From contig JAOWCC010000577.1 of assembly GCA_030867875.1 (NCBI GenBank), positions 151,148,344 through 151,212,343 on the forward strand: DNA of 64,000 nucleotides, given 5' to 3'. Origin of the DNA: Actinernus sp. WN-2022 (taxonomy: Eukaryota > Cnidaria > Anthozoa > Actiniaria > Actinernidae). This document shows, one piece after another, positions 32,463 through 42,812 of this stretch. The stretch's first letter is position 1. The number at the start of each line of letters is the position of its first letter. Under the pieces are notes generated by a model, which worked only from the letters and a program-made list of their open reading frames with translations, searched no databases and had not been told where the DNA came from. Both the position numbers and the translations under genes were made by a program.

Positions 32463-34169
32463 CACCAGCCCGTGCAGTTGTTATGATGGACAGTCATGTC
32501 AGAGGCCGGTTGAAACTGGTCATTTGCATGTGCGTCAACTATTTACTCAATCAATCAATGAATCATTTATTTCTTTTACTCAATTAGTATTTTACAAACA
32601 GTACAAAAGGTAAAGGAAAAATAAGTTAAAATTTGATTTGATCTAATTTTTTACATACAGTAATCGGAGATATCAGAAGTACAGGAAGAAAATAAAATTA
32701 TTTACACTAATATTACAATTAAATTAAATTATTTACACTAATAGCAGAGGTAATCGAGAGGATGGCCCTAACATTCTAGGTGATTGGGGAAGTCTAGTAA
32801 AACAAGAGCCCATCTGGGCTTTCACTCGGGCCACATGAGATTGAAGATGAAATACACTTTCATTTGAAATCCTCTTAGTAATAACCAAAGGGAAGAATTA
32901 TTAGCAGTCTTTAGGAGTGGCCGGTAGCGCGGTGACTTTCATTCTCTGCTCCCCTAGTATATATATACATGTATGTAATTTAATATTTTTGTTTTCTCGT
33001 ATGTAAATTAAAGTAGTTGATCTTTTATTGAAAACACTACTTATTCATGTGTGTATGTATGTTCAGACTACTATCGTGCAGCTAGCTAGAGTCTTGAGAT
33101 ATCTGTCAGCAACTCGCAGCTAGTTAATAAATTAGTACTGTTCAGACCTAGTAACTTAGTAGGTTTTACTTTTTGTTTTTCCCTCTTCTGGTTTGTTTCT
33201 ATCTCTAAAGAGGGCATGAATGGGGTTAACTGACAACTGACAAATGACGATTTTTTACTGACAACTGACAACCGAAAAATAACTGACAACTGACAAATTT
33301 GGTTTTTGTGGGTCAAACATTGTAAACTTTCTCTAGTAATGATTAACTAGGGCTAACTGACAACTGACAAATGGCCAACATTTTAACTGACAACTGACAT
33401 GTAGCCCCCCCCCCCCCAATTCAGACCCTCTCTAAAAGATAGAAATTTGGTCTATAACTGCCCTTGGCGCAAGTGTTTCGTAATCGCAAATAATTGACCG
33501 CCAAAGTGCTCAATTGAAATTTCAACCAAAATATTAAAACTGTGCGAAAAACTGCTACTGACTGGTGTTTGGCGATCCTCGTTATCCATGATGGCTCAAT
33601 TGACGTACAATACACCCGGTAGTTGTCATCGATGGGCTTTTAGCGCGCTAGATTCTATTCAAGCTACCTCGCTAGGTAGCCTGGAACTTCAAAGTATTCC
33701 ACCGACCACTAGCTAGCTAATCACCAGAGCAGAAAAACTGTTCAGACTAAAGAAGCTCGCTACCTCCTGTGGTTAGCTAGCTAGATTTACTAGCCTGAAC
33801 ACGGCCACACGTTTACAATTTAGTCTGCAGGTCCGATAAAACTGCAGGTTCCAGTCGTAAACAGTCCGAGTTTGACCAAAGTGAAACGATCGAGCTGCTC
33901 GCGTCCGTAGATATATATTTCTTCGTTTGCACTTTTGACATGATATAATTCTTCAAATGGCACCATTGTTTTATTTCTTATGTTTAATAATACAGTTCTC
34001 AGCTGTAAATAAAATAGAACATTCTATGGAAGATTTCTTGTCCTAAAGTTTGGAAACGTAACACATGCATTTGACGCTAGAAAGTTCAGTACTCGCAAGG
34101 TCAATTTACTAGTGGCAGTTTACTAGTTTGCACTATCGGCTGTTATGGAATGGAAACATACTTTCACAG
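32463..34169. other. Intergenic, repeats, no gene seen
   Basis: Holds a possible LINE 3' tail (32560-32740, AATCAATCAATGAATCATTT), the 32804-32965 repeat, six or more copies of AACTGACAACTGACAA around 33227-33398, and a poly-C run at 33404-33417. From 33640 AGCTAGCTA-type palindromic words recur. Open frames here are short and show no family similarity. Confidence 0.45.
32804..32965 (+). repeat. Repeat CAAGAGCCCATCTGGGC, direct copy
   Basis: Starts ACAAGAGCCCATCTGGGCTT and ends near CTCCCCTAGTATATAT. The copies at 46532 and 52086 are nearly identical over about 160 bases, so the family was recently active. Confidence 0.85.
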
Positions 34170-34660
34170 CTTAATATGTATGTCGATTGGTCAGAAGGAT
34201 ATCTTGTTTAAATGCTACGGTCCTTTCGGCATCAGGAAATTTTTAAACGGGAGTTTTCGTACAGTATTTCAAGCTATGCTGTAGTGCGAGTTCAGTTACG
34301 CCACAAATGTCGGTGAAACTAATACCGTGTTCATTATTATCGGTTTTCTCTATGGGTTCTCATGTATTCAATAATTACTTCTGGAGCTTCATATTTATGT
34401 CGATTGGTCACAATGATTTCCTCTTTCAGTTTTTCCCTTTAGTTTGGACATTAGGGATATATCCTTGGAGATTTCGTACAGTTTAGCGACCGTTGTGTCG
34501 AAAGTAGAAACGTTCGTTTGTCATGAAAGTGCGTAAACAAACTGTCACAAGCGGTTTCATAGCAGCTCGATGTTTGACTCCCATATAGTCGATGATAACG
34601 TATATAGCTTCATATGTACGTCGATTTCTCACAAGGATTTCCTCTTTCAGTTTTCCTCTC
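34170..34660. repeat. Three diverged tandem units of about 215 bp
   Basis: ATATTTATGTCGATTGGTCA-type words recur at about 34182, 34394 and 34615, each followed by a TTTCCTCTTTCAGTTTT-like stretch. The units are clearly diverged, so this is an old tandem array. Confidence 0.6.
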
Positions 34661-35245
34661 TCTTTGCTGGCAGTTCATGCTTCTTGTTCGGGTAGTTGCC
34701 CCACTGAGCCGTAACCACAAAACGAGCACAGCATTTCAGTTGGCATACACTGCGTACATCTGCTTAACTAATTAGATTTGTAAAAATCTTAGCGGATCAT
34801 GTAAATATTCCGCTTGGCTCAAATATGAGGGTTTCTGCCGTCAAAGTTCATTTTTTGTTTCAGTTTTCCCCATATTAGCAGACTTGTATAATGTCTCGAG
34901 CTCTCCGAATCCAGTAGAAAGACTCTGGTTATTCTGTCGTAAAACATGGACCTGACCCAAATTTAGGTTGTATTGCATCATTGCCCACGATGGAATAGAT
35001 TTCTGACAATGACTATTTGAAATTGATATCTCCTTGTCTCGCCTAGTCTGAGCTTGGAATTTTCTTATCTGAGCGCGCCTGAGGAAATCTAACCTTTGTT
35101 TGCGTGACCAGCACAGTGCAATCTGATTGGTTTGAATTTGACCTTTAACGCATGCGCCGAAGCCGTCTGACACTGATTAAAAAAAAAAAAAAAAAACACT
35201 TGCATTTTCAGACTCGGCGCTGCCACAGGCAGCCCGAGTAATAAA
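34660..35245 (-). repeat. Inverted copy of the ACTCGGGCTGCC-end repeat
   Basis: Reverse complement of 30480-31300 with deletions. Ends GACTCGGCGCTGCCACAGGC followed by AGCCCGAGTAAT. An A-run at 35180-35196 lies inside. Confidence 0.75.
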
Positions 35246-35259
35246 TACTTAAGAATTCT

Positions 35260-35667
35260 AGCCCTTGACGAGCTCTCGTCTTTTACCTGTGTTTTACTAT
35301 TGGAGATCAGGTTAGGTTTATTTATATTTCGGGTTAGGTTTTGAAGTAATGTAACATAACAGACTGCCCGTGGTTTAGTGCCATGCCACCCGATAGCAAA
35401 CTTCCCGAATACTTTATAATTAAAATCTGTCACGGCAAAATGCTCGTTCGAGGAACATACAAACAAATCTCCCATGTAGCTTGGAAATATATAGTCTGCA
35501 TCACATCCAAACTCAACTCCGGTCAACTGCTCTTGTTCTAGCAAACGAATGTCGATTTCAAACTGATATTGTACAGATATTGTAACTGGCCGCCATGTTT
35601 TGAAATGTAAATTACCCGCAAGTCGCACTCGAGGCTGCTGACAGTTGAATGGCCAATTAGAAGACAT
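35260..35667 (-). other. Unknown coding-like segment, minus strand
   Basis: Open on the minus strand for about 136 residues from ATG 35667: RVRLAGNLHFKTWRPVTISV, QYQFEIDIRLLEQEQLTGVE, FGCDADYIFPSYMGDLFVCS, then HFAVTDFNYKVFGKFAIGWH. It has mixed composition and no low complexity, and a diverged relative at 4280-4470, so it probably derives from a real multi-copy gene or retrocopy. No domain was recognised. The frame then runs into the neighbouring repeat. Confidence 0.4.
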
Positions 35668-35698
35668 GTAAGAATGAACATTTATATTATGTTATTAC

Positions 35699-36605
35699 AG
35701 AGTTTGGCATGCCGGATTACTGCGTAAGTTGGAGGCTCTTGGAGTTAAGAATCTGTTGCTGCAGTGGATTGAAAGTTATTTGTATACAACACGGTATCTC
35801 CCTTAGATTGACTATTATCATCAATTGTCAAAATCGCTAGAATTGATTATAATCCTCAATTTAACCTCGAGGTTAAAACCAGTCAAGTATAAAGATAAAC
35901 AATTGTCGAATTCCGAACGGCGGTAGACGCGCTTAGTGTAGTGGTCATGACGTCTGTATTACCAAGCACTACACGCAAACGGCTACGAGTTCGAGCCCGA
36001 GTTCGAGCCCGAGTAGGAGCGCTCAAAAAAAACTTTTCTCTCGTTTACCTTCCTTTCTTGTTTACTAGTCACCCAACACTTTTTTTGAATGGTTGTAATG
36101 TGAACGAGGTTGAATCCCACACCCACCTTGGGCTCACTCTGCAATGCAATATGTCTTGGAAAAGTCATATAACTAGAATTTGCGAGAAGGCCTTCAAGCG
36201 GTTAAATTTACTGAAGTTTTTAAAATTCAAGATTAACAGGTCAACTCTTACATGCTTATATAAGAGCTTAGTTCGGCCAACTATGGAGTATGCTGACGTT
36301 ATATGGGACAATTGTACCCTGGGGAAAGCCAGTTACTGGAAAGTGTACAATATGAGTCGGCTAGAGTAGTCACTGGGGCAACAAAGGGTACAAGTGCTAG
36401 GAGTTTGCGAGATGAGCTTGCGTGGGAAGATCTACATACCAGAAGGAAAATGCATAAGCTAACGTTTTTTTATATAATCGTCAACAAGCTAACCCCCATG
36501 TACTTATTTGAAGTTTTGCCTATTACTGTAAATGAGCGTACACATTTTTCATTTAGATCTAATCAGAATTTTAGCTGTTTTTATTGTAGAATGGTAAGAT
36601 TTTAA
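35699..36605 (+). pseudogene. Broken LINE reverse transcriptase (C-terminal part)
   Basis: 35699-35808 encodes RVWHAGLLRKLEALGVKNLL LQWIESYLYTTR, the non-LTR RT segment after the YADD region helix. After a tRNA-like insertion, 36085-36605 encodes the RT thumb: NEVESHTHLGLTLQCNMSWK, NRSTLTCLYKSLVRPTMEYA, and after a frameshift near 36325 ARVVTGATKGTSARSLRDEL. The catalytic Y-x-DD part is missing. It is a dead LINE of the CR1/jockey-like group. Confidence 0.8.
35927..36020 (+). mobile_element. tRNA-derived (Val/Asp-like) sequence
   Basis: TAGTGTAGTGGTCATGACGT is an A-box region like tRNA-Val or tRNA-Asp. GAGTTCGAGCCC at 35987 is a B box, and the B-box part is tandemly repeated (GTTCGAGCCCGA twice). 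It has no acceptor-stem pairing, so it is a SINE head rather than a functional tRNA. It sits between two parts of the broken LINE. Confidence 0.6.
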
Positions 36606-37058
36606 CAGTCCTTTTTTCCATCTACAATTAATTTATGGAACTCTTTAAGTTTGGATATTAGGAAATAAATCTCGCTACCTACTTTTAAAGCAAAACTACG
36701 TTCTGTATTTTCCCCACTAAATTATAATAAGTTATAACTTATGAAGTTAATTGTATTTTTTTGCGAAGTTCAAAGTTATATAATCAACACCAATCGCTGC
36801 TCTCTGACCACCGTTTAGCCCTTTTATGTTTTTTTGTTTGTCCATAAACTTGTGCTCGTCCAAAAAATTGTAAATGAGAGTCACTGTGAGCTCCCTAGAT
36901 AAGCTTTTATTGCTTTTGGGGCAAACACACAAAATATGTTTAAATAAAAACATTTATAAAAGCCAATCACAGTCGACAACACATATTCCGGTACTTCGCT
37001 GGGGGTCCAGACCAAGAATCTTGTCGCTGTTTCGCAGACAGACTTATTAAAGGGGTTC
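36606..37058. other. Intergenic, AT-rich
   Basis: Contains the inverted relative (36960-37045) of 29745-29860. Otherwise nothing recognised. Confidence 0.4.
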
Positions 37059-37067
37059 AGTTCGGAT

Positions 37068-37531
37068 AAGGCTTAGATACAAATATCTCGGAAAAATGGT
37101 CTAAAATATGTTTCCGGAAATTCTAAAGAAAAATTATAAATATCCCGATTTGTTTTCTTAATATCCCGAGTTTCCCCTAAATATCTTCGTACATATCTTT
37201 ATTTTTAAGTTTTGGCAATCTAGAATAGAAACCACTTCACTTTCTCTACTTCCACGGCTAGTAGTCTAGGCTTCATGCTTGATATCCGCTATATTGGATT
37301 ACTGGATAGCATTAGAATTGTGGGATGCATTATTCAAGAGCAAAACCGCTGAATATGTGCCGGCTCGGACCTGAGCCAAAAGGCTTGACATTTCAAGCAA
37401 ATTGAGGAGAAAAGTCGGAAAACCCAGAGTCCGCTCTAAAAGTCCTAGATATAAAAAAACACCTTTTTTTCTAAATATCTCGAGAGCATCTAAATATCTC
37501 AAATAATATCCGGATATTTGTATCTTAGCCT
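37068..37531. mobile_element. 464-bp MITE with 9-bp TSD
   Basis: The ends AAGGCTTAGATACAAATATC and GATATTTGTATCTTAGCCT are near-perfect inverted repeats. AGTTCGGAT flanks both sides (37059-37067, 37532-37540). The interior repeats AAATATC-type words. The 9-bp duplication suggests Mutator-type mobilisation. Confidence 0.8.
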
Positions 37532-37540
37532 AGTTCGGAT

Positions 37541-39510
37541 GCGACGCAGGCTAGTATCTTTTATGCGAGTTGAAAAATGCACAATTAATTTGTTTCATTC
37601 GATCGATCGGCACCAAGGAATCACGCGCGAGGCGAAAACAATAGAAGCCTCGGCTTCATGAAAATCGAAACGAAAACAGGCTCGCTGACCTGGGTCAACA
37701 AAGTTCACGGTGTCTCGGTATGTTTGTGTTTGTGGCAGAGTGAGGTAGAGTGAACAGCGAAGGCAAAACCCTCCAAAATCGCTAAGATTTGGCGATTCAG
37801 GCCACATGAATGACAAAACACACCAGGTAAAATAAATCCATGTTTCTTTCATATTCAAATATGCATGTTGTTCGCGATATTTCGCTACACTTCAAATCTT
37901 ACAATCACGTGTGGGCTCCCTGTGGGTATCCTTTCAATTATAGATTGAGAAATCGTGCTTTCTATACATGGACTGGTATATAACATTTCAGTAAGTAAAG
38001 ATGAGTGGGCAAAGGTCGCGAGATTTGTAAGGGGGTTCGGGAAGTTGATAAAATATAGGGGGAGGAGCTTACCCACTAGATAAAAACTGCTATTCCTTAA
38101 TGTATCCACAGTTAGGAGAAATCGTCCAAACTGTGAACGGTATGCACGCCAAGACAAATGTGTATACTTGCCGATCCCTAGTAACCTTATCTTTCCACAT
38201 TTAGCATTGTTATCTGTTAAAAAGGTTTTCAGTTTCTTGGACTGTGTTTCAACGGGTACCTACGGCCAGTCGCTTGAATACGGATGTCATTCAGCAAATG
38301 AAGATGAAATTGCTATGTGCATGATGGCTTGAATACCAGGATATGTAATAGAATCCACTTAAACTGTAGCTTAAAAGAAAGGGAAGATGTACAAAGGTAA
38401 ACAGGAAGTTGCTTTGACTGGTTCAAGGGTTAAGGACGACCTGTAGATGTATTTCCTGCGGTTACCACGTACCCTGTGAGGACTGAATCCCTACTCAGCA
38501 CTGATTTACTTATTTTAAAGCTGCAGCACTGTGACTAAAACTGTTGGGAGAAATACACCACTTTCATAAATGCGTATTCCCGTTTTGATAGCTTTTACGT
38601 GTACAGAAAACTATGAGCATTACTGATGTGACTGAAGAGAAATTAGAGTGCTTTATTAAAAAGCAGTGAAGTTGGGGGAGGCCTTTGTAGCCTCGCTTTG
38701 GTGTATTTCCAGCATTCCTAAATATTGCAAAATAAATGTGTTACTGTAGTTCCTTTCCTACCGCATTGTTGTGTTCGTTTGTGTTCCTAGAAAATAACGT
38801 TATATTCTGTCAGCTATTTTCCTTTACTGATCGATTGCTGCTTTTATCCCACCCGCACTTTTCTCGGCCAGCCCTTCATGCCACAGGCTTGCCCCATTTC
38901 AAAATACTTTTCTTCCCGCTTAGCTGGCGCCAGCACCGGCGTTTTTCGAAATCCCTGCCGCATGCTTTGTGTGCATATATAGATAGCTATATAACATTTC
39001 GAATCAATCACGGTTTCTGAGAAACTACTTATTGACCGGCTGAATACAGTGGGAGGGTCGGACGGGAAAATCATATTTGGCTCTTGGGGCCACTTGCTTG
39101 TAAACTCAATGCGTATATTACGTCTCTGCCGTGACGTTTCAATGTAACAAGGAGTACAGAAAAACATTGAAATATGAGCGTTATGAGAAATTACCGATCA
39201 TTTCGAGCCGAGAAAAGAGTCCGCCATGTTATGCACCGCAGACCATAGACTTTCATATGTATATAGAACTATAGCAAAAGACTAGGCTCTGGCAATGAGT
39301 ATATCCTCACATGCGATTTCGGCTTCGAAATCAAACCATAGTTTGATAAAAATAAACTAACTTCACAAAATAACTAAAGAAAATATGTAACTTCGATGGT
39401 TTTCTATAGAATTAATGAGTATCCAATGAAATAATGAGAGAAATTAAATTTCCCCGGAGTCAGTTTACTTACCTGACGGGGAAACTCCTTCGGGGACTGA
39501 TACGAGCAGT
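37541..39510. other. Intergenic, no gene seen
   Basis: Open frames on the minus strand (37595-37858, 37885-38157, 38844-39167) show no recognisable domain and no splice context. No inverted or tandem repeats of note were found. Confidence 0.35.
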
Positions 39511-39870
39511 AGAATGGTAGAATGGTAAAATATATTCTGCTTTGAATGCTGTGCCGCTGAGTTAAGGAGGTTTTAATATCCAACATGCTAATTACATGAC
39601 GTCAAGGGAGGCATCTATTATTATACAAACATTTTTTGTTACTATTAAACAAATTTTTCAAATCAGTATCAGTGTTGGTTGAAATAAAATGATGTTAGAA
39701 ATTTGTTTTCCTTTATCAGTAGAAACGCCCATTCACAACCATTAAGAAGTGATTGCAGATACCTCCCCTGACGTCATGTAATTAGCATTTTGGATATCAA
39801 AACCTCCTTACCTCAGCGGCACAGCAATCAAAGCAAAATATAATTTACCATTCTACCATTCACTTGATTT
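39511..39870. mobile_element. Palindromic TGACGTCA MITE, intact copy
   Basis: The arm 39511-39620 (GTAGAATGGTAGAATGGTAA to GCTAATTACATGACGTCA) pairs with 39755-39870 (TGACGTCATGTAATTAGC to TTACCATTCTACCATTC). Related to the copies at 9315-11240 and 41550-41870. Confidence 0.85.
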
Positions 39871-39961
39871 AGAATTGATATCTAAAATAAAACAAATTTG
39901 TTCAAAGGCACTTTAACAGTACTGCATGATCTGGTCAGCAACATTGAGATGAAGTCTTTCA

Positions 39962-40275
39962 ATATATAATTTTCGATGAAATACCAGTGTATATCTCTTT
40001 CTAAAAAGTGATATCTTCACGTGTGAAGATATAAATGATATCTTCACACGTGAATATATCACTTTTGAAAATATGACTTGCTTTCAAACATTTCTAGCCT
40101 TTTTAGTTAGAGATTGAAACTGGTATTTCATCGATAATTATATGTTAAACTTGTAAGTTTTTTTTTGTATAAACCGAAGGATGATTAATTTGAAGTTCGC
40201 TGCGCTCACTTGTAAGATATTTCATCAACACTCGAAGATAAAATTCGTATCTACGCGCGGCCATGTAATATCCTC
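39962..40275. mobile_element. MITE with GTGATATCTTCAC core, second copy
   Basis: 39962-40143 has TIR-like ends ATATATAATTTTCGATGAAA and TATTTCATCGATAATTATAT and the palindromic centre ATCTTCACACGTGAA. 40185-40275 holds the second module, inverted relative to 13795-13915. Confidence 0.7.
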
Positions 40276-40653
40276 TATATATACAATTAATTTGTTTGGG
40301 AAATGTTGATTTAGTAACGATCTTAAAATGTAACTACTACAACAACAGGAACACCTTGGAAATTCCGTACAGTATAGGTTTGTTTTTTCAAATGGAACTC
40401 CAGGGGGTGAAGGGGTGCAGCCCAAAAACACTCCGTGGAGGTATGGATATTTTCTGGAACCACGTACAGTATAATCAGTGCAATGCACTCTTGCAAAAAA
40501 ATAGAATTAACATTGTATTCACGAGTGAATGATAGGTAACTGTAGCCAAAATGTTCAAATGCTCGGCGTGCACTACAAAGAACAACCAAACAACTGATTT
40601 CTATGACGATAAAGTTTTTTTTTGTATAAACCGAAGGATGATTAATTTGAAGT
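40157..40653. repeat. Pair of 41-bp direct repeats
   Basis: GTATAAACCGAAGGATGATT plus flanking T-run and TTAATTTGAAGT occurs at 40157-40196 and again at 40612-40653. About 415 bases lie between. It could be a local duplication or the scar of an insertion. Confidence 0.7.
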
Positions 40654-40766
40654 AATTGCGCCATCAATTTAAACAATAAAGAACACTGGCTTTTACATTA
40701 CTTGTGTAAATTAACGTTCTATAAAGTAAACACATTTAAAATTCTCATTACGACAAGCATTTCCCC

Positions 40767-40860
40767 TCCGTTGAACGTGTATGAGTGGAGCGAGTGGGGC
40801 TGAAGCTCGCTCCCCTCGAACACGTCTACAAGTTCTGGTCCACTGTCAACGGAGGGGAAA
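40767..40860. repeat. Small foldback, TTTCCCCTCCGTTGA arms
   Basis: TTTCCCCTCCGTTGAA at 40767 pairs with GTCAACGGAGGGGAAA ending at 40860. The inner parts also pair (CGTGT/ACACG, GGGAGCGAG-like). Confidence 0.65.
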
Positions 40861-40927
40861 GGAGGGACTGCTCGGAGTCTACAAGCTGTTATGCATATTT
40901 ATGTTCTCAATCGGATCGGGTTGAAGT

Positions 40928-41195
40928 AGCCCGCTTGCAGGCGGTAGAGGGTGTTTTTTTCGCGCAGAAGACGGATATCGAAGCGGCCGCCGTATTGGCC
41001 TAACGGGTTGAGACCTGGGATCGAGTGACAATTGGACGGGGGTGGGGGTGTAGGAAGAAGGAAAATCGAAACACGGTTTTCCTTTTCTTCCCCCACCCCC
41101 TCCCCCCTCCTTTGTGACTCGGCCAATAATGATTGGGGCCGCTTCGATATCCGTTTTCTGCGATAAACACCCTCTACCGCCTGCAAGCAGGCTAG
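40928..41195. mobile_element. Palindromic MITE, about 130-base arms
   Basis: TAGCCCGCTTGCAGGCGGTA and GACGGATATCGAAGCGGCC on the left match the reverse complement of GGCCGCTTCGATATCCGTTT and CTACCGCCTGCAAGCAGGCT on the right. The centre (GGGGGTGGGGGTG against CCCCCACCCCC) is near 41070. Confidence 0.8.
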
Positions 41196-41549
41196 GGTTG
41201 AAGGTGCGTAATTTGTGTGTGTTTTGTAGTAAATCTGCTGTTCATTCGATTGTATTACATTGTATTGCACTGCATTGTATTGTACATGTAGTCGGATCCT
41301 TCAGACTGGTCATTTTCTAATTTTAGCCGTAAGTACCAGTCCAAATTCTCGTTTATGCCGGCATTTCTCAAAAAAGCAAAACATATCTTTTATTTTATCA
41401 AACTGTTTTCAGTAGCTTTATGAATGTCTTGCTTCAATATAATATCATTTTCTATTACCGTGTTTTATGTATTGAATTTCTTGTCAGGGAGTCCCTGTCC
41501 TTTTTAACGCTTCCAAAATATTTGAAGTGCAGCCAACGTTTACTTTCTT

Positions 41550-41870
41550 TATCACAAATATCGAATGGTTGAGTGTTGCGTCTTATCTGCACAATGGCAA
41601 CGATGTGACGTCAGGAATCACTTATTATACAAAAACATGCTGGTAGAGACAAATGACAGTTTATAAACAACGAAGTTATAATTATAGTTTTGTATCAGTG
41701 TTTAGCTTCATTTCCAAGGAGAATGATGCAACAGTACATTTCTGGATTGACGTCACATTCATTAGCATTTTGGAGATACAAACCTTTATAACTCAGACGC
41801 AACACTCAAATCAAGAAATGTTCTACCATTCAACTAGTCACTTGGTGTAGAATCGATATTTGTTGTAAAC
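41550..41870. mobile_element. Palindromic TGACGTCA MITE, third copy
   Basis: Left GAATGGTTGAGTGTTGCGTC through GATGTGACGTCA. Right TTGACGTCACATTCATTAGC through CAACACTCAAATCAAGAAAT and TTCTACCATTCAACTAGTC. It shows the uninterrupted layout of the copy split at 9.4 kb. Confidence 0.8.
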
Positions 41871-42559
41871 AAATAAACGTTCGTTGGTGCACTTTAACCC
41901 ATAGCATTAATACGGTATAGTGATTATCACATTTCCCTCATGAACTGGTCAAACCTGTTTGACGTAAAAGTAAATTACACATTTTATAAGAAAATAATGA
42001 ATTAGGTAATAAAAAAAGACTGTTTTGAATGCAAAGTTTTTGGATTGATCATGTGCTGGCGTCAAACTAAAGTTTCACGAGATTTTAATTATAACTGTTT
42101 CGTTGATTGACGACCGACTAAAGGAACGCTGTACCGTCGAGTTTAGCAGTATGCTTCCCTCATCAAAGGCTAACTGTTAATTGGCTTACTTTAGGCTACT
42201 GTGAACACATATGAGCCTTGTCTTGATTGACAGGCGTCTCCGATCGCAAATATACTAATGTGGTAGTAAGCTACAATCTATTAAAAAAGCAGTATCTGAA
42301 GGCGTACCTCAATTAAGAAAATCATTCACCTCTACACAGACTGATAACAACGGTGATTTGTTTTTGTAACGTATAACGTTTAACATTTTCTTTCGCTCGG
42401 ACGAAACGACAGCAGAGGATTTTCCCTTTTTGTTGAAAACCTTGTCGTCAAATTCATTCTGCAACGGATTTGAAACTTCATGCTCTCCTCGACTTTGTCC
42501 TACCACACGTACTTATAGTAGTTACAGGCCCTAACACACCTACACTAAATACAAATCTT
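41871..42559. other. Upstream flank of the SRCR gene
   Basis: AT-rich sequence without recognisable repeat, gene or splice signals. Confidence 0.35.
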
Positions 42560-42718
42560 CCTGAATAGCGACGTTGTAATTGTTCTGTAGGCAATTTTAT
42601 TGGTTCAGGCTTGTGACGTAGCCGTTTAGCGCGGAACATTTTTTATTATCTTGGATATACTCGATCAGAGAAACGCAACGATCTCGCTTGCGGCTTGCAC
42701 CTTTTTTGGGACGCCGGC
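42560..42718 (+). promoter_or_regulatory. Probable promoter / 5' UTR of the SRCR gene
   Basis: This stretch lies directly upstream of the signal-peptide ATG. It has a cAMP-response-like TGACGTAG at about 42614 and a relatively GC-rich stretch (GTTTAGCGCGGAAC). No TATA box was found at a convincing distance. The call rests on position only. Confidence 0.3.
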
Positions 42719-42812
42719 ATGGGGAATTTTCCACGCCGAATTCTCTTCTTCGGTATCCTAACTACCGTAATAGTGTTTTCCCTTCATCGACCAGCTACAG
42801 CACAGTTTCAAG
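42719..42812 (+). CDS. Signal-peptide exon of the SRCR gene
   Basis: ATG at 42719 opens 31 codons and one base before a GTTAGT donor. The peptide [20 protein letters not shown] then [11 protein letters not shown] has a basic n-region (RR at 6-7), a hydrophobic core (8-22) and an Ala-x-Ala-type site (ATA before QFQ, about residue 28). Phase 1 fits the next SRCR exon: G plus TT gives Val and produces QFQVRLAG. The intron that follows is 12.1 kb. The ATG context (GGCATGG) is good. The alternative is an unrelated short secreted ORF. Confidence 0.68.

Noticed and set aside
35089..35260. C-terminal half of the 192-codon minus-strand frame as part of a gene
   Set aside because: Past about residue 136 it reads through the ACTCGGGC-end repeat and an A-run, so only the first part is kept as coding-like.
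40323..40676. 117-codon minus-strand frame as a gene
   Set aside because: It overlaps the direct-repeat and MITE region, with no domain, promoter or splice support.
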